From: Tannerella sp.
GTDB lineage: Bacteria; Bacteroidota; Bacteroidia; Bacteroidales; Tannerellaceae
Reading direction: 5' to 3'
DNA length: 9,019 nt
Assembly: GCA_031267485.1 (NCBI GenBank)
Contig: JAIRYY010000185.1
Span: forward strand, 1 to 9,019
Below, in pieces: positions 1 through 7,119 of this stretch (position 1 is the first letter of the stretch; the number at the start of each line of letters is the position of its first letter). Both the position numbers and the translations under genes were made by a program. Under the pieces are notes generated by a model. The model saw nothing but the letters and a program-made list of their open reading frames with translations, ran no database searches and was not told where the DNA came from.

Positions 1-184
1 ACGAAGTGAAGTAATCCGGATACAGGCGACGACCCGGATGGCTTCAGCAAAGATGACGAAGAAACGCGACTTTCGAAACAGTCGCGCTTCTTCGTTATTG
101 CGAGGTCGCAGCCCGAAGCCATCCAGGTCGCAATGACGGGGACCCGGCTTTTCAGACAGACCCGCGTAAAAAGAAATGATATGG
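1..184. repeat. Composite palindromic intergenic repeat, left copy
   Basis: This gene-free stretch is a nested imperfect palindrome followed by a unit shared with the right end of the window. An outer pair, 30-45 with 115-130, matches at 15 of 16 bases and encloses an inner hairpin (56-71 with 80-95). Bases 133-184 are the reverse complement of 8561-8612 with 48 of 52 identical. Bases 1-20 resemble 8618-8637 in the same orientation. The words TTGCGAGG, GAAGCCATCC and CGCAATGAC are of the type seen in REP/BIME-like bacterial repeats (family knowledge). I see no coding potential of its own, although an open frame in phase with the downstream GH2 gene runs back into it from 133. It may start before base 1. 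Confidence 0.8.
56..95. repeat. 16-bp hairpin at the core of the left repeat
   Basis: The arms 56-71 and 80-95 are complementary at 15 of 16 positions (mismatch a64/c87) around the 8-base loop ttcgaaac. No T-run follows either arm, so it does not look like an intrinsic terminator. It is more likely the folding core of the palindromic repeat; a processed RNA or protein-binding structure is possible. Confidence 0.75.
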
Positions 185-205
185 ACGAATCACAAGTTAC
201 GCCTC

Positions 206-252
206 GGAATTTTAACAGGTCGAAACCGCACAAAAGATTCGTACAAAATTCC
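206..252. repeat. Short inverted repeat upstream of the GH2 gene, possible operator
   Basis: GGAATTTT at 206-213 is exactly complementary to AAAATTCC at 245-252, separated by 31 bases. It lies about 95-140 bases before the chosen GH2 start in the only AT-rich region ahead of the hydrolase operon. A regulator site is possible, but an 8-bp AT-rich match can arise by chance. The remainder of 185-345 shows nothing else clear. Confidence 0.25.
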
Positions 253-300
253 ATGATTCTGAATAAAACCATACGGCTTTATTTGCACGGATGCATTTCC

Positions 301-331
301 TTTGCAGGCAATGATCCGGTTTTTAATTATA
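301..331 (+). promoter_or_regulatory. Weak candidate promoter for the hydrolase operon
   Basis: TTTG at 301-304 is followed after 19 bases by TAATTATA at 324-331. This fits the spacing of the Bacteroidetes promoter pattern (TTTG, 19-21, TAnnTTTG) but matches only 4 of the 6 fixed bases of the second box. Transcription would start around 338, a few bases before the ATG at 346. A second near-match, TTTATTTG at 278-285, has no partner box. Confidence 0.25.
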
Positions 332-345
332 TAAATTTTGAAATC

Positions 346-3180
346 ATGAAATTCCGTAAACATTTTATCATGCTAAGTATTTTCTGTTCCCTGCTCGCGA
401 AAGCCGGCGAAACGGAAACCGTGTACCTCTCCGGCAAAGGCCTGGGAGATACAAAAACGTGGAAGTTTTATTGCAGCGACGGGATGAACAGTAAAAAATG
501 GTCGACCATTGAAGTGCCCTCGCAGTGGGAACTGCAGGGCTTCGGGGAATACTGCTACGGCAGGTGGTATGTCAGGAGGAATGTTGCGAATCCGCCGCAG
601 GAAACAGGCATTTACCGGACAACATTCCGGATACCCGCTTCGTGGAAAGACAAACAGGTGCGCATCGTTTTCGAAGGCGTAATGACGGATACGCGCGTCC
701 TTGTCAACGGCAAACAGGCGGGAGACGTGCACAGGGGAGGCTTTAACCGGTTTTCCTACGATATTACGGACAAAATCAGAGCGGGTAAAAACGAACTGGA
801 AGTAAACGTGAGCAAGGAATCGTCGGACAAATCCGTCAATGCGGCCGAACGGAAAGCGGACTGGTGGATTTTCGGCGGGATATACCGCCCTGTTTACCTG
901 GAAGCAAAGCCGCAGGTGAACATCGAGCGCATCGCCGTGGATGCCAAAGCCGACGGTTCCCTGTATGCCGACATCTTCACCACGCCCCTGGACGAAGGCT
1001 ATTCGGTAAAGGCAACCATAAGCGCGGCAGGCGGACAGGCGAACCGTTACGGCCAGCAGTCGTCGTCCCTGAACGCCGGCAGCGAACATGCCGCACGCTT
1101 TAAATGGGACAACATCGAGCCCTGGAATACGGAAACGCCGAATCTGTATGATTTAACGCTGGAGTTAACCGGCAAAGACGGCGGAACCATACATATATAT
1201 AAAGAGCGCATTGGATTCCGCACCGTTGAATTTCGGATAAAAGACGGCATCTATGTAAACGGGACGAAAGTAGTGCTGAAAGGCATCAACCGACACTCTT
1301 TTCATCCCGACGGGGGACGCACGACAAACCGGGAAATCAGCATCACGGACGGACAGCTGCTCAAGGAAATGAATATAAACGCCGTCCGTTTCCACTATGC
1401 CCCGGACAAGCATTTCATGGAAGTATGCGACTCGCTGGGTATTTTCGTCGTGTCGGAACTTGCCGGATGGCAAAACGCCTACAGCACGGAAACGGGTTCC
1501 AAATTGCTGAAGGAAATGGTGACGCGCGACGTCAACCATCCCGCCATCATACTCTGGAGCAACGGCAACGAGGGCGGGTTCAATTATGAACTGGACCCGC
1601 TGTTTGCCCGCTACGATCCGCAGAAACGCCACCTGATACATGCCTGGGCTGATTTCGACAATCTGGACACTCACCACTACCCGACGTTCCTCACCGGCAT
1701 AGCGCGTTTCGTAAACGGATACAAAGTGTTCATGCCGACGGAATTTCAACACGGCCTGTACGATCAGGGGCATGGCTCCGGACTGGAAGATTTCTGGGCA
1801 AGCTATACCGCTCATCCCCTTTTTGCAGGCGGCTTCATGTGGGATTTTTCCGACAACGCCGTCAAACGTACCGACATGGGAGGAATCCTTGATTCCGACG
1901 GCTCGAACGGCGCCGACGGCATCCTGGGGCCACACAGGGAAAAAGAGGGCAGCTACTACGCCGTGCGCGATATATGGGCGCCGGTTCAGTTTGAAAACTT
2001 CTTCATTACGCCCGGTTTCAGGGGCGAATTTATCGTCCGCAACGACTATCTGTTTTCAAACCTCAGCACGTGCAAAATGGCATACCGGATACTCACCGCG
2101 CCTTCGCCTCTCAAGGGCGGACAGACGCTGGAAATAGCATCGGGCGCCGTGACGCTTCCGGCCATCGAACCCCACGAAGCGGGTAAGGCGCGGATGCAGC
2201 TCCCCGGCAACTTTTTCGACGGAGATATTCTTGAAATAAAAGCCTGGGACAGACACGGAAAAGAAATATGCACGTGGACGTGGCCCATCCGCTACGCCGG
2301 AGATTATACCCGGCGGCAGCTGACGGATGCCACCCGGAAAGGCGCTGCTTCCGTCAAGCGGGAAGACAGCCGCGTGACCCTGTCCGCCGGAAATGTCTCC
2401 GTAACGTTCGATACCGTCACCGGACATATCGCCAGGGTGGCGAACGGCAGCGGCGAAATCTCGTTCAACAACGGCCCCATACCGGTCGGGATGAAAGCAA
2501 AAATAAAGGAAGTAAGGTTCGGACAGGAAGGCGACGACGCCGTTTTTACCGCTTACTATCTGGGGGCTGTCGATTCGATCCGGTGGAGGATGACGCCGGC
2601 AGGTCTGCTGCAGATGTATGCCGTAATGCTCGACAAGGCTAATCCCGGAGTGGGTTTCGACGAAGCCGTATTCGAAAATAACATATCCTGTTTCGGATTC
2701 ACATTTTCATACCCCGAAGAAAAAGTGAAGAGCATGGACTGGTTCGGACGCGGCCCGTACCGCGTCTGGAAAAACCGCATCCGGGGCGCCAATTACGGCG
2801 TATGGAGCAAGGATTACAACAACACCATCACGGGCGCCGACTTTTCGAACCTGATATACCCGGAGTTCAAGGGATACCACGGGAACATGTACTGGAGCAC
2901 GCTTCACACCGGCGAATCGCCATTCACGGTATACAGCGCCGCCGATGGCGTTTTCATGCGTGTCTTCACTCCCGTCGAACCGGAGAAAAACATTTCCGGC
3001 TCGAAAGCCTATCCTGAGTTCCCCGAAGGCGACATCTCCTTCCTCTACGAAATACCGGGGATGCGCTGCTTTAAGCCCATCCCACAGCACGGCCCCAAAA
3101 GTCAGCCGTCGAACATCCGCATCAAAAAAGGCGACGAGGGCGTGCACATGGATTTATGGTTTGATTTCGAAACTAAATAA
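346..3180 (+). CDS. Exported GH2 beta-galactosidase-like glycoside hydrolase
   Basis: The 944-residue protein is a retaining glycoside hydrolase of family GH2. Residues 1 to about 23 (MKFRKHFIMLSIFCSLLAKA) look like a signal peptide. Next come a sugar-binding jelly-roll (about 38-187, with the IFGGIYRP motif typical of GH2), an Ig-like domain (about 190-298), a TIM barrel (about 300-600) and a C-terminal domain like the beta-galactosidase small chain (about 677-940, with WFGRGPYRVWKNR). The expected acid/base is E409 in WSNGNEGG and the expected nucleophile E466 in PTEFQHG, so it should be active. The frame stays open back to 133, but that part lies in a repeat; the ATG at 346 gives a signal peptide at the N-terminus and is preferred (370 is an alternative). 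It is co-directional with the next gene, 8 bp away. Beta-galactosidase is the best guess, but GH2 also includes glucuronidases and mannosidases. Confidence 0.92.
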   Translation: MKFRKHFIMLSIFCSLLAKAGETETVYLSGKGLGDTKTWKFYCSDGMNSKKWSTIEVPSQWELQGFGEYCYGRWYVRRNVANPPQETGIYRTTFRIPASWKDKQVRIVFEGVMTDTRVLVNGKQAGDVHRGGFNRFSYDITDKIRAGKNELEVNVSKESSDKSVNAAERKADWWIFGGIYRPVYLEAKPQVNIERIAVDAKADGSLYADIFTTPLDEGYSVKATISAAGGQANRYGQQSSSLNAGSEHAARFKWDNIEPWNTETPNLYDLTLELTGKDGGTIHIYKERIGFRTVEFRIKDGIYVNGTKVVLKGINRHSFHPDGGRTTNREISITDGQLLKEMNINAVRFHYAPDKHFMEVCDSLGIFVVSELAGWQNAYSTETGSKLLKEMVTRDVNHPAIILWSNGNEGGFNYELDPLFARYDPQKRHLIHAWADFDNLDTHHYPTFLTGIARFVNGYKVFMPTEFQHGLYDQGHGSGLEDFWASYTAHPLFAGGFMWDFSDNAVKRTDMGGILDSDGSNGADGILGPHREKEGSYYAVRDIWAPVQFENFFITPGFRGEFIVRNDYLFSNLSTCKMAYRILTAPSPLKGGQTLEIASGAVTLPAIEPHEAGKARMQLPGNFFDGDILEIKAWDRHGKEICTWTWPIRYAGDYTRRQLTDATRKGAASVKREDSRVTLSAGNVSVTFDTVTGHIARVANGSGEISFNNGPIPVGMKAKIKEVRFGQEGDDAVFTAYYLGAVDSIRWRMTPAGLLQMYAVMLDKANPGVGFDEAVFENNISCFGFTFSYPEEKVKSMDWFGRGPYRVWKNRIRGANYGVWSKDYNNTITGADFSNLIYPEFKGYHGNMYWSTLHTGESPFTVYSAADGVFMRVFTPVEPEKNISGSKAYPEFPEGDISFLYEIPGMRCFKPIPQHGPKSQPSNIRIKKGDEGVHMDLWFDFETK

Positions 3181-3188
3181 TACGAAGC

Positions 3189-5360
3189 ATGAACAGATTT
3201 TTCATATCCGCCCTGTGCATCGCGTCCTTATGCAGTGTGATGCAGGCGCAGACTAAATCGTGGGAAAGCGTACATCACACGCCGCTTTCGGCCGTTGAAA
3301 AAAATTTCGGCACGCCTCCGCCGGACTATGCCAGTCATGTAATCTGGGGCTGGCAGGGAAACATGGATATTAAAACGATCCGGAATGACCTCGATTCCAT
3401 CTATAAAAAAGGATTCCGGTCGGTTATTTTTGAAGCGGGCTATCATTTGCCTTTCGAATATCTTTCCGAGAAATGGTTCAGGGCCATTGCCGCCGGAGTG
3501 AAGGAGGCGAAAAAACGCGGCATGAAAGTGTGGATCATAGACGAGGGCAAATATCCCAGCGGATTCGCCGGCGGTAAATTCACGCGCGAACGTCCCGACC
3601 TCCGGATGCAGGCGCTCGTTATATGCGATACGATGCGCATAAAAGCCGGCGAAGCGCTGACCGGGCATGATGTCGACACGTCGGCAATCAGCGCCGTGGC
3701 GATAGACGCTTCCGGATTTTCCACGCGCACGGTAGACATTGCCAATCATAAAATAACCTTCGACCCGGGCGCGGACGACTGGAAGATTATCCTTGTACGA
3801 AGCGATTTCCGCACCGCGGTAACCCGCGCCGTCAACAATCCTTCGGGCGGCAAGGACAACAGAAACTCGCTGTGCGACTATCTGAATCCCGTTGCCGTCC
3901 GCCAGTTTATCGACTGGACGCACGAGCAGTATAAACGGTATCTGGGGGACGAGCTGGGAACGACCGTTCTCGGTTTTCGCGGCGATGAACCGGATTACGC
4001 CCATGTCCCGTGGACGCCGGCCCTTGTCGAAACGTTCAAACGGAAAAAAGGGTATGACCCGACCCCGTATCTGGCTTCGCTGTTTGTCCCGTCGCGCACG
4101 GAGCGGGAAAAGCGCATCCGGGCGGACTACTGGGATGTATGGTCGGAAATGTTTGCCGACAGCTTTTTCAAACAGCAGGCCGACTGGTGCGAAGCAAACG
4201 GCCTGGCTCACATTACGCATCTCAACAACGAACATAACATGCCGGTATGCGTGCGCGCCGAAGGGGATTTTTTCCGCAATCTGAGCCGGGTGCAGATTCC
4301 GGGCGTGGATGCCATCTGGAACCAGATATGGCCGGGAACGGTTAATGATTTCCCGAAACTGGCATCGTCCGTATCGCACGTGTACGGGAAACCCCGCGCA
4401 TTCAGCGAAAGTTTTGCCGCATATTACACATCGCCCACCATACCGCAGGCAAAATACGTTGTCGACCACCAAATCGCGAGGGGGATAAACTTTTTTGAAT
4501 TTATGTTCTGGATGGCCGGTTCCGAAAGGCAGAACTGGATGAGCGACCCGGGCATGGAGGCGCTTAACGCTTACACGAACCGCATCACGTACATGATGTC
4601 GCAGGGTATTCCCGGAGCGCGCATTGCCATGTACTATCCCACGTCGACAATGTGGCTGGACAACAATGAGGTTTTTGCGCACATCAACGCGCTTACGCAA
4701 ACGCTGCTGAAGCATCAGTATGATTTCGACTATGTCAGCGACGACGCTTTCACGGAAGCGATGAGCATCGAAAACGGCTGCATGAGAAACAAAAGCGGAC
4801 AGGAATATTATACGCTTGTCATACCCTCTGCCGATGCCATCTCGACGAAGGCGTGGGAGAAAATTGAAGCATTTTCGCAGCGTGGCGGGAAAGTGCTCTT
4901 CTGGGGCAAAAAACCCGACATGCTGGTGGATGGAAGCTTCACGAATCCGGCCCCGTTCCCAGCCGGTTTTGTCGACTGCCGCGCGGAGCCTTCCGGCAGG
5001 TGGACGGTCGCGGTCGCCTCCTGCATGCCTGCCGCCGAGCTGAAAATACAGGCCACGCCGGGAGCCGAACTGTCGCCGGATGAAATAAATAACCTTGATT
5101 CGTTATACCTCCCTCCGACCGACTACATTCGCTACACGCGCCGCATCCTGCCCGATGCGGAAATTTATTTTCTTTTCAACGAGGGAAAATACAGCTGCAA
5201 ATTCACAGCCGAATTTGACCGGGCCGGCGAAGTGAAGGTTTACGACGGAATCACGGGTGAAATAAAAGACCTCCCCCACAAAACGGTTAACGGCAAAACG
5301 GTGGCGGAATTTGACATGCCGGCATGGGATACGCGCATCATAACTATTAAATATTTGTAA
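3189..5360 (+). CDS. Exported GH106-like glycoside hydrolase (putative alpha-L-rhamnosidase relative)
   Basis: The 723-residue protein resembles the catalytic part of GH106 proteins, whose characterised members are alpha-L-rhamnosidases. A signal peptide ends near residue 20 (CSVMQA/QTK). The barrel begins with VIWGWQGNMD and includes KKRGMKVWIIDEGKYPSG, FRGDEPDYA with E267, and AFSESF with E407. These two glutamates are the most likely catalytic acid and base, by analogy with the family and not proven here. A small beta domain with YFLFNEGKYS lies near the C-terminus. Characterised GH106 enzymes exceed about 1000 residues; this one ends soon after the barrel and lacks the usual C-terminal beta-sandwich, so substrate and even sugar specificity are uncertain. 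It starts 8 bp after the GH2 stop, which implies co-transcription and joint action on one glycan. No Shine-Dalgarno sequence is seen, as usual in this phylum. Confidence 0.85.
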   Translation: MNRFFISALCIASLCSVMQAQTKSWESVHHTPLSAVEKNFGTPPPDYASHVIWGWQGNMDIKTIRNDLDSIYKKGFRSVIFEAGYHLPFEYLSEKWFRAIAAGVKEAKKRGMKVWIIDEGKYPSGFAGGKFTRERPDLRMQALVICDTMRIKAGEALTGHDVDTSAISAVAIDASGFSTRTVDIANHKITFDPGADDWKIILVRSDFRTAVTRAVNNPSGGKDNRNSLCDYLNPVAVRQFIDWTHEQYKRYLGDELGTTVLGFRGDEPDYAHVPWTPALVETFKRKKGYDPTPYLASLFVPSRTEREKRIRADYWDVWSEMFADSFFKQQADWCEANGLAHITHLNNEHNMPVCVRAEGDFFRNLSRVQIPGVDAIWNQIWPGTVNDFPKLASSVSHVYGKPRAFSESFAAYYTSPTIPQAKYVVDHQIARGINFFEFMFWMAGSERQNWMSDPGMEALNAYTNRITYMMSQGIPGARIAMYYPTSTMWLDNNEVFAHINALTQTLLKHQYDFDYVSDDAFTEAMSIENGCMRNKSGQEYYTLVIPSADAISTKAWEKIEAFSQRGGKVLFWGKKPDMLVDGSFTNPAPFPAGFVDCRAEPSGRWTVAVASCMPAAELKIQATPGAELSPDEINNLDSLYLPPTDYIRYTRRILPDAEIYFLFNEGKYSCKFTAEFDRAGEVKVYDGITGEIKDLPHKTVNGKTVAEFDMPAWDTRIITIKYL

Positions 5361-5384
5361 AGTCATTTTTTTTAGGTATGTTTG
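5354..5384 (+). promoter_or_regulatory. Bacteroidetes-type promoter of the coiled-coil gene
   Basis: TTTG at 5354-5357 and TATGTTTG at 5377-5384 are separated by 19 bases and match the Bacteroides sigma-ABfr consensus (TTTG, 19-21, TAnnTTTG) at every fixed position. Transcription should begin near 5391, giving a leader of about 27 bases. The upstream box overlaps the last sense codon (TTG) of the GH106-like gene, so the small gene can be expressed apart from the hydrolases. Confidence 0.6.
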
Positions 5385-5417
5385 CGGCGGATTATTCAAC
5401 CTAAAATGTTATTTGAT

Positions 5418-5786
5418 ATGAAACGATTTATTTTATTATTAACGGTAACCGTATTGACGGGCATGTTCGGCGTTAACAGTGCGCAGGAGAAAACCCTGTT
5501 GAGCGACAGAGATTTAATCAATCAGTACAAACAGGAAATCAAAATCCTGGAACTGGAAATCAAAACCGTCCGGGTAAAACTGAAAGCAGACAGGGAAAAC
5601 AGCGAACTGAAAACCGATTTGACCACAAAATCAAATCAGCTTTCGGAACTGAAAGCGAAAAAAAATGTCATCGACAAGGCGATTAAAAGCAAAGCCGCCG
5701 CCGAAAAAGCAGCCGAAAAAGCCGAAAACGCCCGGAAAAAAGCCGACAAAGCCGCCGCCGACGCGAAAAGGATAAAAGAAGGATAG
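5418..5786 (+). CDS. Small secreted lysine/alanine-rich coiled-coil protein
   Basis: No family is recognised. From the ATG at 5418 the product has 122 residues. MKRFILLLTVTVLTGMFGVN is a signal peptide, probably cleaved after NSA (residue 22). Residues about 28-85 have the leucine/isoleucine spacing and charge of a coiled coil (KILELEIKTVRVKL, LSELKAKKNVIDKAI). The last 35 residues are almost only A, K, E, D and R (AAEKAAEKAENARKKADKAA), like the helical linkers of TolA or periplasmic spacer proteins. The frame is open from 5382, but only with a TTG start that overlaps the promoter; an ATG at 5406 is the alternative. A periplasmic scaffold or envelope-associated helix is plausible. The tail is compositionally simple, so homology searches would need masking. 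Confidence 0.75.
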   Translation: MKRFILLLTVTVLTGMFGVNSAQEKTLLSDRDLINQYKQEIKILELEIKTVRVKLKADRENSELKTDLTTKSNQLSELKAKKNVIDKAIKSKAAAEKAAEKAENARKKADKAAADAKRIKEG

Positions 5787-5824
5787 GCGCCGCGGCCATA
5801 CGTCCGTACCGGTCCACGTTCGAT

Positions 5825-5987
5825 AAAACGGGGCTGTCCCGAAAGTCATCCGGCACGCAGATAACGCAGATTTTATGGATAAACGCATACTGTCAATCAG
5901 CCGACAGTATGCGCTTCGTCTAATTCAGACGTATAAGAAATCTGAGCAAATCTGTCCATCTGCGCGCTTTTGAGACAGCCCCGTTTT
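5825..5987. mobile_element. 163-bp MITE-like inverted-repeat element
   Basis: The ends are 14-bp perfect inverted repeats (AAAACGGGGCTGTC at 5825-5838 and its complement at 5974-5987). They extend to 21 bp with 19 matches (5825-5845 / 5967-5987). Inside are further complementary words: CGCAGAT at 5856 and 5865 against ATCTGCG at 5958, and CAGATTT at 5867 against AAATCTG at 5948 and 5938. A perfect hairpin sits near the centre. There is no credible ORF. Size, terminal repeats and lack of genes fit a miniature element moved by a transposase supplied elsewhere; a static palindromic repeat is the alternative. It fills the gap between two convergent genes, ending 3 bp from the isomerase stop. No clear target-site duplication is seen. 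Confidence 0.7.
5884..5913. repeat. Perfect 11-bp hairpin inside the MITE-like element
   Basis: CGCATACTGTC at 5884-5894 is exactly complementary to 5903-5913, around the loop aatcagcc. It lies just off the midpoint of the 163-bp element, between convergent genes. It would form in RNA from either strand and might help block read-through, but no U-run follows on either strand, so a classical intrinsic terminator is not supported. Confidence 0.7.
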
Positions 5988-5990
5988 TGA

Positions 5991-6878
5991 TCACACGTCG
6001 CAGATGCGGATGCACTTTTCCAGCGAAGCGATTTTGTCCTCCTGCTTCGGGACGAACTCCTGTCCGACAAAACCCTTGTATCCGGTCTCGACTATCGCCC
6101 GCATGATGGCCGGATAGTACAGTTCCTGCGTCTCGTCGATTTCGGCGCGTCCCGGATTTCCTCCGGTATGGATGTGCGAGAAACAGGAGTGGTATTTGCG
6201 GATGTTGCCGATGATGTTTCCTTCCATGATTTGCATGTGGTAGATGTCATACAGCAGTTTGAAATGGGATGAACCCACACGCCGGCAGAGTTCCGCGCCC
6301 CAGACGGTATGGTCGCACAGGTAATCCTTGTGTCCCACGCTGTTCAGCAGTTCCATCGTCAGCGTCACGTTATACTTTTCGGCTGTCGGCGTGATTCGTT
6401 TCAGCCCTTTTTCGCAGTTTTCCCAACCCTGCAAATCGGTCGCGCCGTTACGCCGGCCAGAAAAGCATATCAGGTTGGGCAGTCCGGCCTCCGCCACCAG
6501 GGGGATGACTTTTTCGTAGCTTTCCACCAGTTCGTCGTGCAGTTTCGGGTCGTTGAACCCGCGGTCGATACCCAGTCCCGCACCCTGTGCCATGGCGACG
6601 GTCAGGCCGTGCGCCTTGACGACCGGCCAGTCTTTCGGGTCCAGCAGTTCGACGGATTCGATTCCGATATTTTTGCAGATGTCACAGAACTCATCCAGCG
6701 GATAGGATCCGAAACACCACTTGCTCACCGAATGGCGGATATTCCCCCGAAGGGGTTCCCGTTCTTCTTTTTTACCTTTTTTTGACTGACTGACTGCGGC
6801 GCCAATATGGCCTGCCGCCAGGATGGCGCTTCCCGCCAATGCCGTTTTAATGGCTGTTCTTCGCGAAATAGATTCCAT
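5991..6878 (-). CDS. Tat-exported sugar isomerase/epimerase-like TIM-barrel protein
   Basis: The 295-residue protein belongs to the xylose-isomerase-like TIM-barrel (AP endonuclease 2) superfamily and is closest in pattern to hydroxypyruvate isomerase-like proteins. The N-terminus ESISRRTAIKTALAGSAILA is a twin-arginine signal (R6, R7, then a hydrophobic stretch to about residue 29), so it is probably exported folded. A lysine-rich linker (32-40) precedes the barrel. Expected metal ligands are E176 (TMELLNS), D211 (YDIYHMQ), H237 (HIHTGGNPGR) and E274 (GQEFVPK), all present. It should bind a divalent metal and isomerise or epimerise a small sugar or keto-sugar; the substrate is unknown. Bacteroidetes often carry such Tat-tagged isomerases beside oxidoreductases for oxidised sugars, but none is visible here. 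It is a single gene, divergent from the Omp85-like gene and convergent with the coiled-coil gene. Confidence 0.9.
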   Translation of the reverse strand: MESISRRTAIKTALAGSAILAAGHIGAAVSQSKKGKKEEREPLRGNIRHSVSKWCFGSYPLDEFCDICKNIGIESVELLDPKDWPVVKAHGLTVAMAQGAGLGIDRGFNDPKLHDELVESYEKVIPLVAEAGLPNLICFSGRRNGATDLQGWENCEKGLKRITPTAEKYNVTLTMELLNSVGHKDYLCDHTVWGAELCRRVGSSHFKLLYDIYHMQIMEGNIIGNIRKYHSCFSHIHTGGNPGRAEIDETQELYYPAIMRAIVETGYKGFVGQEFVPKQEDKIASLEKCIRICDV

Positions 6879-6906
6879 AGATTATAATTTAGTTATTGAT
6901 AGTCTG

Positions 6907-6914
6907 CAAATATA
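6907..6914 (-). promoter_or_regulatory. -7 box of the isomerase gene
   Basis: Read on the minus strand this is TATATTTG, a full match to TAnnTTTG. Transcription would start near 6900, about 22 bases before the ATG at 6878. At 19 bases upstream the minus strand reads TTTT (6934-6937), a 3-of-4 match to TTTG. The ten bases GCTATATTTG (6907-6916) recur exactly, in opposite orientation, ahead of the divergent gene. Confidence 0.45.
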
Positions 6915-7106
6915 GCGACATTAACCCGAATAAAAAAACATCGCCGGCGCTTTCGCGAAAAATCTTTTTTTTTCAGCCGGGGCGAATGTGCGAAACCGGA
7001 GCGCCAAACTGTTAAAAAACAGGCCGCGTACGGCATCTTTCGCACGAAAAACGCCCTGTTCGTCATATTTTTCACTTTTTTTTCGTTCGATTCGTAAAAT
7101 TGTTGC

Positions 7107-7114
7107 TATATTTG
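7107..7114 (+). promoter_or_regulatory. -7 box of the Omp85-like gene
   Basis: TATATTTG matches the TAnnTTTG consensus fully. The upstream box is poor: TTTC at 7081-7084 with a 22-base spacer, or TTCG at 7086-7089 with 17. The predicted start of transcription falls at or just after 7120, the chosen ATG, so the message would be leaderless or translation would begin at the next ATG (7129). The rest of 6879-7119 shows no gene, only short dyads such as GTGCGAAA (6988) with TTTCGCAC (7038). Confidence 0.45.
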
Positions 7115-7119
7115 GCGCG

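Noticed and set aside
1..184. CRISPR-like or small RNA gene in the left repeat
   Set aside because: The repeats are palindromic modules without regular spacers, and no promoter or terminator supports an RNA gene.
373..1935. Antisense open frames of 238 and 256 residues in the GH2 gene
   Set aside because: They overlap conserved GH2 domains on the other strand and show no domain, signal peptide or plausible upstream signal.
3228..4715. A 495-residue open frame antisense to the GH106-like gene
   Set aside because: It is compositionally a shadow: basic, cysteine- and histidine-scattered, with no recognisable domain, while the + strand frame has a signal peptide and family motifs.
5825..5987. 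The terminal inverted repeat read as an intrinsic terminator
   Set aside because: The arms are about 135 bases apart and no hairpin followed by a U-run of the right form is present; partial termination cannot be excluded.
7009..7022. Small hairpin CTGTT-aaaa-AACAG in the divergent intergenic region
   Set aside because: A 5-bp AT-rich stem is too short to call a regulatory structure or small RNA.
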